Part shown: piece after piece, positions 57,586-64,000 of the stretch
Numbering within the stretch: the stretch's first letter is position 1
How the letters are laid out: the number at the start of each line of letters is the position of its first letter
Source of the DNA: Clostridia bacterium
GTDB lineage: Bacteria; Bacillota; Clostridia; Oscillospirales; Acutalibacteraceae
DNA length: 64,000 bases
Direction of reading: 5' to 3'
Assembly (NCBI GenBank): GCA_017435385.1
Contig: JAFSFB010000012.1
Location: 124,001-188,000 of the forward strand
Notes under the pieces: generated by a model
The model's input: only the letters and a program-made list of their open reading frames with translations
Told to the model about the DNA's origin: nothing
The model's database searches: none
Position numbers and translations under genes: made by a program

Positions 57586-58752
57586 ATGGAACTTTACAAA
57601 GGCAGATGCAAAAAGGAATACACCGAACATCTTATAGAAACCCTTGACGATATTTTCTTCTTTGAGGACGACGAAGAAACCAAAAGAGATTTCCTCGGAA
57701 TTCTTCCCAAGCTTTATAAAGAACAGTATAACCCTGCATATAACAACCTCGTTGTCATGGAGGATGACAAGGTCAAAGGTGCTGTCGGTCTTTATCCCAT
57801 CGAAGCAACCGCCGCAGGCAGAAAGCTTCGCATCGGCGGCATCGGCAATGTCGGCGTAACAAGAGATTGCAGAGGCAAGGGCTACATGAAGGACTGCATG
57901 AACATGTGCCTCGATATCATGAAGGAGGACGGCACCGACTATTCTCTTCTCGGCGGTCACAGACAGAGATATGCATATTTCGGCTATGAGCAGTGCGGTC
58001 CCGAATACGATTTCAGAATCAACATGAGAAACATCCGCCACTGCATCGGCAAGGACGCAAAAACAACCTTCACCGCCCGTGAGATCAAGCCCGAGGATAC
58101 CGAGCTTCTTGCAAAAACGATCGAGCTCTATAACAAGGGTGCATACACGATCGACAGAAATCCCGACAATGTTTACGATATTCTCTGCTCATGGAGAAGC
58201 ATTCCCTATGCCGCTTTTGAGGGCGACGAATTCAAGGGCTATTTCGTTCTCCAGAAGTTCAGCAACTCGATCCACGAGATCTGCCCCGTAAAGGTTGAGG
58301 ATACTCTCAATCTTGTCATGTGCATCATGGAAACCGCAAACAAGGATTCCGTTTCCTTCGGCGTTCCCATGTGGGAAACAGAGATGTGCTCATACATGGT
58401 CAAATACTGCGACGGCTGGGATGTCGGTCATTCCGAGATGATCAACATTCTCAACTACGCAAACTTCATCGAGGCTTTCCTTGCTGTCAAGGCAAATTCC
58501 GTCAAGCTCGTTGACGGCTCGGTCGTTCTTCTCATCCACGGCTATAAGAAGGATGAAAGAATCGAGATCACGGTCAGCGGCACCGATGTAAAGGTCACCG
58601 AAACCAACAAGCCTGCCGATGTTGAGGTTGAGCATCTCGAAGCGATCCGTCTTGTTTCCTCGCTTTATTCCGAGTCAAGACTTGCTCTCCCCGCTTTCGC
58701 ACAGGGCTGGTTCCCCGTTTACTTCTCAACCGCAGGACAGGACAACGTATAA
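57586..58752 (+). CDS. Eis-like GNAT N-acetyltransferase
   Basis: 388 residues. The N-terminal GNAT domain has VVMEDDKVKGAVGLYP and the acetyl-CoA loop NVGVTRDCRGKGYMKDCMN (R/Q-x-x-G-x-G/A). A second GNAT-like fold and a C-terminal sterol-carrier-like domain (SVVLLIHGYKKDERIEITV) complete the Eis layout at normal length. Eis enzymes acetylate amines of aminoglycosides or proteins, but clostridial relatives are mostly uncharacterised. AAAGGAG precedes ATG 57586. It is probably co-transcribed with the carboxypeptidase gene. GC content and codon use resemble core genes. Confidence 0.87.
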   Translation: MELYKGRCKKEYTEHLIETLDDIFFFEDDEETKRDFLGILPKLYKEQYNPAYNNLVVMEDDKVKGAVGLYPIEATAAGRKLRIGGIGNVGVTRDCRGKGYMKDCMNMCLDIMKEDGTDYSLLGGHRQRYAYFGYEQCGPEYDFRINMRNIRHCIGKDAKTTFTAREIKPEDTELLAKTIELYNKGAYTIDRNPDNVYDILCSWRSIPYAAFEGDEFKGYFVLQKFSNSIHEICPVKVEDTLNLVMCIMETANKDSVSFGVPMWETEMCSYMVKYCDGWDVGHSEMINILNYANFIEAFLAVKANSVKLVDGSVVLLIHGYKKDERIEITVSGTDVKVTETNKPADVEVEHLEAIRLVSSLYSESRLALPAFAQGWFPVYFSTAGQDNV

Positions 58753-58768
58753 TTCATAACAAAAAATC

Positions 58769-58803
58769 AAGGCTTGCATCGGTGTTTCACCTTTGCAAGC
58801 CTT
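58769..58803. terminator. Bidirectional terminator between GNAT and DUF218 genes
   Basis: A 10-bp outer stem (AAGGCTTGCA with TGCAAGCCTT) has a nested GGTG/CACC hairpin. T runs lie on both sides, serving the two convergent genes. Confidence 0.88.
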
Positions 58804-58807
58804 TTTC

Positions 58808-59413
58808 TTATTTCTTTATCAGATCATGATATAAGAGTTCGTACGCAACGAAATACTCTCTCAGATATCTCGGCATCGCCTCTCCGGGAGTCGGGCAGGA
58901 AACCTTACCGCAGTTTTTGACCCCGCAGCGTTTTGCGATAATCGATGCTCTGTGGATATGATAATCCGAGGAAAGAAATGCAACTCTGACCTCGTCGAGA
59001 GCCTTGCCCGAATGATTCTCGATTATCTTCGTACCGAACTCAAAATTTTCATAGGTGGTTGTCGATTTATCCTCAAGAACGATTCTGCTTTCTTCAATCC
59101 CCTGCTCGATCAGATATTCGGCAATAATCTGAGCCTCGGACTTTTTCTGCCCATCCCTGAAGCAGCCGCCGCAGGGAACCGCAACCGTTCCGGGATTTTC
59201 TTTGAGATAGACCGCCGCCGCTTTCATCCTTTCAAGAAGCTGAGGGCTCGGAGTGTCTGCACCGATAACATTTCCTCCGAGAATGAGAATATAATCGCAT
59301 TTGTCCCGATTCTTTTTTCTCGCATCGCTTATAACAAAAGGAAGATAAGCCGCAACGGAAAGAGCGAAAACTCCTGCAATTCCGCCCGCAGCCCCCAGAA
59401 TCTTTTTTATCAT
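58808..59413 (-). CDS. DUF218 (SanA/YdcF-like) membrane-anchored protein
   Basis: 201 residues from ATG 59413 (AAAGGAG 9-10 bases upstream; a GTG three codons earlier is rejected). An N-terminal membrane helix (GAAGGIAGVFALSVAAYLPF) precedes the DUF218 domain: DYILILGGNVIGADTPSPQLLERMKAA, VPCGGCFRDGQKKSEAQII, ESRIVLEDKSTTTYENFEF and VRVAFLSSDYHIHRASIIAK. These are the conserved acidic, Ser/Thr and His positions of the family. SanA-like proteins affect envelope integrity and vancomycin tolerance in enterics; the reaction is unknown. It has its own promoter. Confidence 0.9.
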   Translation of the reverse strand: MIKKILGAAGGIAGVFALSVAAYLPFVISDARKKNRDKCDYILILGGNVIGADTPSPQLLERMKAAAVYLKENPGTVAVPCGGCFRDGQKKSEAQIIAEYLIEQGIEESRIVLEDKSTTTYENFEFGTKIIENHSGKALDEVRVAFLSSDYHIHRASIIAKRCGVKNCGKVSCPTPGEAMPRYLREYFVAYELLYHDLIKK

Positions 59414-59438
59414 GGCTGTCACTCTCCTTTATGATTCA

Positions 59439-59467
59439 ATACTAACTTTATTTATCCGTTTTGTCAA
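59439..59467 (-). promoter_or_regulatory. Promoter of the DUF218 gene
   Basis: TTGACA (59462-59467), a 17-base spacer and TAGTAT (59439-59444) on the minus strand, directly after the gatB terminator. Confidence 0.7.
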
Positions 59468-59470
59468 CAA

Positions 59471-59500
59471 AAAAGCAGAAGGTGTTTTCCTTCTGCTTTT
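59471..59500 (-). terminator. Terminator of the aspS-gatC/gatA/gatB operon
   Basis: A 12-bp perfect stem (AAAAGCAGAAGG with CCTTCTGCTTTT) has a 6-base loop; T-rich sequence follows on the minus strand. Confidence 0.88.
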
Positions 59501-59513
59501 GCTTTATCAATTA

Positions 59514-60923
59514 TCAGCCGTTAAGCTCCTTTTCGAGCATTTCACGGATAACATCGGGCGAGCCGTTGCCTCTGAGCTCCTTCATGACATTTCCGAAGAG
59601 AGCCTGCATAGCCTTTGTCTTGCCGCCCTTATAGTCAGCAACGATCTTCTCGTTTCCTGCAATAACCTTGCGGACTGTTTCGAGGATGAAGCTGTCGTCG
59701 ATCTTTGCGTTGAGCGAATTTTCTTCGCAGTATTTGTCAACATCAACATCGTTTTCAAAAACAGCCGAAAGAACCTTCTTGCCTGCCGCACGGGTGATTT
59801 CTCCGCCTTCGACAAGCTCAATGATTCTGCCGAGCTTCGACGCATCGATATCGAGAGATGTCAGTTCAAGGCGCTTCATCTGTCCCATGCACTCTGTCAG
59901 GATCCAGCTTGCAACAACCTTGGGGCTTCTGCCCATGGCAACAACCGCATCAAACATATCGGAGAGCTTTCTGTCGGAAGAAAGAACGGATGCTTCCTTT
60001 GCGGCGATGCCCATTTCCTCATAGTGAGAGGTCTTTTCCTCTGCGGTTGCAGGCATGCTTGCTCTGATTTCGGCAAGCCATTCGTCATCGATAACGATGG
60101 GCATGAGGTTGGGATCGGGGAAATATCTGTAGTCAGCCGCAGTTTCCTTGTTTCTCATGGGGAAGGTGCGGCGCTTGACATCGTCCCAGCGGCGTGTTTC
60201 CTGAACAAGCATTTCGGTATGGCGTTCGATAGCATCGATATGGCGGACCTTTTCAAATTCGATCGCATCCTTGATTTCGGAAAGCGAGCTCATGTTCTTG
60301 ATCTCCGAGCGGACACCGAGCTCGTTTGAGCCCTCGGGACGAACGGAAATGTTGACATCGCATCTCATTGCGCCCTCTTCGCATTCCGAGATTCCCGCAA
60401 ACTGAAGGCTCGATTTGAGCTTCTTGAGATATGCGATAACTTCATCGGATGAACGGAAGTCGGGACGGCTTACGATTTCGATAAGCGGAACGCTTGTGCG
60501 GTTATAGTCAACAAAAGAGGTGTTTGTTGCCTCGTCGTGAACGAGCTTACCTGCGTCCTCTTCAACATGAATCTGCTTGATTCCGATCGTTCTTTCGCCT
60601 ATCTGAACGCTTCCGTTGACGCAGATGGGATTGAACCACTGAGTGATCTGATAAGCGCAGGGAAGGTCAGGATAGTAATAGCTCTTCTTATCGAAGGTCG
60701 TATACTGATTGATATGGCAGTTGAGCATGAAGCCTGCCTTGACTGCGAGCTCGATTGCATGCTTGTTTGTCACGGGAAGCATGCCGGGCATACCGCTGCA
60801 TGCAGGGCAAACGCAGTCGTTGGGCTCCTTGGGGCTTGAATGACCGCCGCAGGAGCAGAAAAGCTTTGAATCGGTGGAAAGTTCAACGTGAGTTTCCAAA
60901 CCTATAACAAGTTCGTATTTCAT
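59514..60923 (-). CDS. gatB: tRNA amidotransferase subunit B
   Basis: 469 residues, near normal length. GatB is the kinase and transamidase subunit that activates misacylated Asp-tRNA(Asn) or Glu-tRNA(Gln) and adds ammonia. It has GLETHVEL (Glu and His for Mg), the zinc site CSCGG...CVCPAC, YYYPDLPCAYQITQW, IKQIHVEEDAGKLVHD and DYNRTSVPLIEIV. The last is followed by SRPD where most GatB have SEPD, a Glu-to-Arg change. A helical plus YqeY/tail domain for tRNA binding ends the chain (AMQALFGNVMKELRGNGSPDVI). GGAGG lies inside the end of gatA, 3 bases ahead of the gap. It is the last gene of the operon. Confidence 0.95.
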   Translation of the reverse strand: MKYELVIGLETHVELSTDSKLFCSCGGHSSPKEPNDCVCPACSGMPGMLPVTNKHAIELAVKAGFMLNCHINQYTTFDKKSYYYPDLPCAYQITQWFNPICVNGSVQIGERTIGIKQIHVEEDAGKLVHDEATNTSFVDYNRTSVPLIEIVSRPDFRSSDEVIAYLKKLKSSLQFAGISECEEGAMRCDVNISVRPEGSNELGVRSEIKNMSSLSEIKDAIEFEKVRHIDAIERHTEMLVQETRRWDDVKRRTFPMRNKETAADYRYFPDPNLMPIVIDDEWLAEIRASMPATAEEKTSHYEEMGIAAKEASVLSSDRKLSDMFDAVVAMGRSPKVVASWILTECMGQMKRLELTSLDIDASKLGRIIELVEGGEITRAAGKKVLSAVFENDVDVDKYCEENSLNAKIDDSFILETVRKVIAGNEKIVADYKGGKTKAMQALFGNVMKELRGNGSPDVIREMLEKELNG

Positions 60924-60926
60924 TCT

Positions 60927-62105
60927 TTACACCTCCACGCTTTTTGCAATGCTCAGAAGAACGCTCTCTTTGTATGAATCAGCGATAAGCTGAACTCCCT
61001 TTGTTACCATTGCGGGCATACCCGTGATTGAAGGGACAGCGGTGAAAAGGCTTTCTTCATAGACCTTCTCAAAAGCTTCGAGAGCATCATAGAGCTTATA
61101 TTCTGTCTGTGAGCATGCAGGAGCAAGGATCGCATCGTATTTTGCAAGAAGCTCTCTGACCCTGTCGCAGACAACTCTGCGGATACGCAGGGATTTGTCA
61201 TAGCATTTTTCGTACTTTGCCTTTGCAAGAACATCCGAGCCGTAAATGATTGTTGCCTTTGTGAGGAAGCCCATTGCTTCGGAGCGGCTCTTGACATAAA
61301 GCTCGTCGATATTCTTGTATTCGGGTGTTCTGTAGCCGTATTTAACGCCGTCAAATCTCGAAAGATTGTTGGTCGTTTCAGCCGCCATGAGAATCTGCCA
61401 TGCGGTTTTTGCCTGATTTACAATATCAAGAGAAACAGCTTCAACCTCTGCGCCGAGCTTTTTGAGGCTTTCCGCATAGGCGTCAATGTTTGCCTTGACG
61501 GCATCGCTTGCGGCATCGTAAAGCTCCTTGACGATGCAGATCTTCATTTCCGCAACATTTTCGCTTGTTGAGTATTCGTATTTTTCGGCAGGAAGGCTTG
61601 TGCCGTCTTTGCTGTCATGGCCTGCGATAACGGAGAGAATTTCCTTTGCATCCTCAGCGTTTGCGGCGGTTACACCGATCTGCTCACCCGAGCAGGCGCA
61701 AGCGATGATGCCGTAGCGTGAAACCGTGCCGTAGGTGGGCTTGATGAAGTCAACGCCCGAAACAGCAGCCGCACGGCGGGGTGCACCGTTGAGGTCAACA
61801 TTCAGAGCTGCCTTGACCTTTCCCGAGGCAACAAGAGCTGCCGCTGCGCCAACGAGCTTTCCGTCATGAACCTCGGGAGCGAAATATGAGGTTTCGCCCA
61901 TGAGGTCAAGACCGAATTCGCCGACATTCGTTTTGCCCGAAACGGCATAGCCTGCCTTTTCGAGTCTTTCAACCGCTTCTGCGCTGAAAAGGGGCTTGAA
62001 GTTTTCGAGCATCCTTGAGCCTGCGGTTGCGGGAACACCTTTTACAAGTATTGTATCATCTACGGCAATTTTGCCTGCCGCATTTATTTCATTAATATAA
62101 ATCAC
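60927..62105 (-). CDS. gatA: Short GatA homologue lacking the amidase catalytic residues
   Basis: 392 residues against about 485 for normal GatA. It starts at GTG 62105 with GAGG overlapping the upstream stop, so the N-terminal ~65 residues are genuinely absent. The family body is clear: KGVPATAGSRMLENF, SGKTNVGEFGL, KPTYGTVSRYGIIACACSG, NNLSRFDGVKYGYR, LYVKSRSEAMG. The amidase triad is not. The Lys of the usual IKDN is Asp (VDDT), the GGSSGGS loop with the cis-Ser is deleted before AAAALVASG, and the nucleophile segment SDTGGS reads VDLNGA. Glutamine hydrolysis therefore looks impossible. The frame is open throughout and the gene sits neatly between aspS-gatC and gatB, so it is kept, perhaps as a structural partner or channel. 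Confidence 0.9.
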   Translation of the reverse strand: MIYINEINAAGKIAVDDTILVKGVPATAGSRMLENFKPLFSAEAVERLEKAGYAVSGKTNVGEFGLDLMGETSYFAPEVHDGKLVGAAAALVASGKVKAALNVDLNGAPRRAAAVSGVDFIKPTYGTVSRYGIIACACSGEQIGVTAANAEDAKEILSVIAGHDSKDGTSLPAEKYEYSTSENVAEMKICIVKELYDAASDAVKANIDAYAESLKKLGAEVEAVSLDIVNQAKTAWQILMAAETTNNLSRFDGVKYGYRTPEYKNIDELYVKSRSEAMGFLTKATIIYGSDVLAKAKYEKCYDKSLRIRRVVCDRVRELLAKYDAILAPACSQTEYKLYDALEAFEKVYEESLFTAVPSITGMPAMVTKGVQLIADSYKESVLLSIAKSVEV

Positions 62106-62116
62106 TTATCTGCACC

Positions 62117-64000
62117 TCACTTTACGAGTCTGGGAACCTGCCAGCTGTCCTCTGTGCTCTGAGGAGCACCTTCAAGCAGATCCTTGCGGGCAAACGGCTG
62201 ATTTCTTCCGTCATTTCTGAGAACATTCGTCATGGGCATGACATAGACCATGGCTTCGACATCTTCGGTCGCTGTCTTCTCAAGCTCTGCCTCATTCTTG
62301 CCCATGCTGTCGAGAATCTTCTGCATTGCCTTCTTCTCGTCGGCGGCAAAGGAAAGCTCGTTGACGCTTTCAAGCTCCTTGAACCATTTTTCCTTTGTCA
62401 TTTCGCCGCCCTTAGCAGAGTTGACGGTCGCAGTAAATGCGGAATCGTCGCCCTCTGAGCCCGAAACCTCAACTGCTCCGCCCTTGCCTCTGATTGCAAC
62501 ATTTGCCTCAAAGAGCTGAAGCTCCGTAACAACGCCGGGTGCGCCGAGCATCTGGTCCTGAGCCGTGCCGTCAAGCGGGAAAGCGATAACATCACGAATT
62601 GTTTCTGTATCCGCAAGAAGCATAACGATTCTGTCAACGCCGGGAGCCATACCTGCGTGAGGCGGTGCACCGAACTGGAATGCGTTATAAAGAGCGCTGA
62701 ATCTCTTTTCAACCTCTTCCTCGCTGTAGCCTGCGATCTCGAAAGCCTTTCTCATGATCTCGGGGCTGTGATTACGCACCGCACCCGAGGCGAGCTCAAT
62801 GCCGTTGCAGACAAGGTCATACTGATATGCAAGGATCTCGCAGGGATCCATTGTTTCGAGAGCCTCGAGTCCGCCCTGAGGCATCGAGAAGGGGTTATGG
62901 GTGAAGATTATCTTATCGGTTGTTTCATCTCTCTCATACATCGGGAAATCAACAACAAAACAGAATTCAAACGAATCCTTGTTGATGAGTCCGAGTTCTT
63001 CGCCGAGCCATGTGCGTACAACGCCTGCGTTCTTGTCGGCAATATCAGAAATGCCGTCGCAGATGAAGAAGATTGTTTCGCCTTCCTTAACGCCCGTAAG
63101 CTCAACGATCTCTCTCTTCTCCTCTTCGGTCATAACCTTGCTGATGGGATCCTCCTTGAAGCCGTAATTGGCAGCATCAAGAAGAGTGATATGAGCAAGA
63201 CCTGCCATCTTTGCCTGCTTGGTTGCGAAAGCGAGAGACTTATCGAAGAACCATCTTTCGTTCTTGCAGGGAGCAACGATTGCTCTGACATACTTGTTCA
63301 TGAAGGGCTTGAACTTGACTCTCTTGAACATGTCGGTCAGGTCGCAGATGATAAGGGGATTGCGAAGGTCAGGCTTATCCGAGCCGTATTTCGCCATTGA
63401 TTCGGCATAGGGAATGCGTCTGAAGGGCGAAGCGGTGACTTTTTTATCCGAGAAGGTTCTGAAAATATCGCTGACAACGCTTTCGCAGACCTCAAGAACC
63501 TCTTCCTGAGTCGAGAAAGCCATTTCAAAGTCAAGCTGATAGAATTCACCGGGTGAACGGTCGGCACGGGCATCCTCATCTCTGAAGCAGGGAGCGATCT
63601 GATAATATTTATCGAAGCCCGAAACCATCAGAAGCTGCTTGAACTGCTGAGGTGCCTGCGGAAGAGCATAGAACTTTCCGGGATGCTTACGGCTGGGAAC
63701 AAGGAAATCTCTTGCGCCCTCGGGAGAAGAAGCCGTGAGGATGGGAGTCTGGATATCAAGGAAGCCTCTTTCCTCCATGAGCTTTCTCATGTGGCCGATA
63801 ACCTTGGAACGAAGAAGAATATTGTTGTGGAGCGCAGGATTTCTCAGGTCAAGGAATCTGTGCTTCAGACGGAGATTTTCGTTTGTATCGTTCGAGCCGA
63901 TTTCAAAGGGAAGCTCTCTCGTGCAGGTTCCGAGAACCTTGAGAGAATCCGCAACCAGCTCAACAAGACCTGTGTCGATCTTGGGGTTGACGGTGTTTTC
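62117..64000 (-). CDS. Aspartyl-tRNA synthetase fused to GatC (N-terminus beyond window)
   Basis: 627 residues are visible, open to the window edge. Most is a bacterial AspRS: LRLKHRFLDLRNP, motif 2 CFRDEDARADRSPGEFYQLD, the GAD insert, IFTHNPFSMPQGGLEALE and motif 3 APPHAGMAPGVDRIVMLL. The motif RSPGEFYQLD matches alphaproteobacterial-type AspRS more than the Firmicutes copy at 3.7 kb. After a Gly/Ser linker (GGAVEVSGSEGDDSAF) the last 94 residues are a complete GatC: MTKEKWFKELESVNELSFA, VEAMVYVMPMTNVLR, FARKDLLEGAPQSTEDSW and VPRLVK. GatC normally bridges GatA and GatB. The fusion would tether a non-discriminating AspRS to the amidotransferase. The next gene is gatA. Confidence 0.92.
   Translation of the reverse strand, partial: ENTVNPKIDTGLVELVADSLKVLGTCTRELPFEIGSNDTNENLRLKHRFLDLRNPALHNNILLRSKVIGHMRKLMEERGFLDIQTPILTASSPEGARDFLVPSRKHPGKFYALPQAPQQFKQLLMVSGFDKYYQIAPCFRDEDARADRSPGEFYQLDFEMAFSTQEEVLEVCESVVSDIFRTFSDKKVTASPFRRIPYAESMAKYGSDKPDLRNPLIICDLTDMFKRVKFKPFMNKYVRAIVAPCKNERWFFDKSLAFATKQAKMAGLAHITLLDAANYGFKEDPISKVMTEEEKREIVELTGVKEGETIFFICDGISDIADKNAGVVRTWLGEELGLINKDSFEFCFVVDFPMYERDETTDKIIFTHNPFSMPQGGLEALETMDPCEILAYQYDLVCNGIELASGAVRNHSPEIMRKAFEIAGYSEEEVEKRFSALYNAFQFGAPPHAGMAPGVDRIVMLLADTETIRDVIAFPLDGTAQDQMLGAPGVVTELQLFEANVAIRGKGGAVEVSGSEGDDSAFTATVNSAKGGEMTKEKWFKELESVNELSFAADEKKAMQKILDSMGKNEAELEKTATEDVEAMVYVMPMTNVLRNDGRNQPFARKDLLEGAPQSTEDSWQVPRLVK
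62399..62401 (-). promoter_or_regulatory. Possible internal start for free GatC
   Basis: An ATG exactly at the first residue of the GatC part is preceded by AAGGGCGG, 4 bases upstream. Internal initiation could release GatC alone as well as the fusion. Confidence 0.4.

Noticed and set aside
60927..62105. GatA shortened by a sequencing error
   Set aside because: The start has a proper ribosome site overlapping the upstream stop, there is no room for the missing N-terminus, and three separate catalytic sites are changed without breaking the frame.
62657..63400. 247-codon plus-strand frame opposite the AspRS-GatC gene
   Set aside because: Shadow of the synthetase; no start signal.

Overview
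The window looks like chromosome of an uncultured gut-type Clostridia (Bacillota, probably Oscillospirales/Eubacteriales). The basis is strong AGGAGG-type Shine-Dalgarno sites, sigma-A promoters with TTGAC(A/T) and TATAAT-like boxes, a ywiB-like DUF1934 gene directly before argS, Clostridia-type ABC exporters, and large secreted glycoside hydrolases. No rRNA, tRNA, CRISPR array, phage or intact insertion sequence was recognised. Genus-level identity is not claimed.

Layout. 1-13 kb is mostly minus strand: a partial GH127 arabinofuranosidase, the serine pair serC-serA, hisS-aspS, mgsA, and an operon of an unknown gene followed by gyrB-gyrA. 13-21.7 kb holds ddl-DUF1934-argS, pduL, two lipoprotein genes, rarA and ybaK; two copies of a ~220-bp inverted-repeat element sit at the 3' ends of argS/pduL and rarA. 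21.7-28.4 kb has a GH2 beta-galactosidase, a phytoene-desaturase-like flavoprotein overlapping a ferredoxin-type reductase gene, and a nitroreductase. 28.5-46.3 kb is accessory carbohydrate territory: a membrane-anchored beta-helix protein, an Asp-box (GH93-like) propeller protein, a GH42-like protein and a 2748-residue multidomain secreted GH2 enzyme. These surround an AT-rich run of small genes that includes a chloramphenicol-acetyltransferase homologue and the wreck of an ABC ATPase.

46.3-49.5 kb, 20 bases after the giant GH2 gene, is a compact cassette: an 81-residue peptide with four symmetrically spaced cysteines, a lipoprotein, an HprK-like P-loop protein, a radical SAM/SPASM protein and a PqqD-like protein. 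It reads as an undescribed RiPP-type peptide maturation system. 49.5-64 kb returns to core genes: rplM-rpsI, a marR-controlled heterodimeric ABC exporter, a phosphoesterase, a D,D-carboxypeptidase, an Eis-like acetyltransferase, a DUF218 protein, and finally a minus-strand operon for tRNA-dependent amidation.

That last operon is the strongest anomaly. Its first gene encodes an aspartyl-tRNA synthetase fused to GatC, and it differs from the ordinary AspS encoded at 3.7-5.5 kb. The next gene encodes a short GatA in which all three amidase catalytic residues appear to be lost. A full-length GatB follows. The layout suggests a one-operon transamidosome working with a pseudo-amidase, either with free ammonia or with a second GatA elsewhere.
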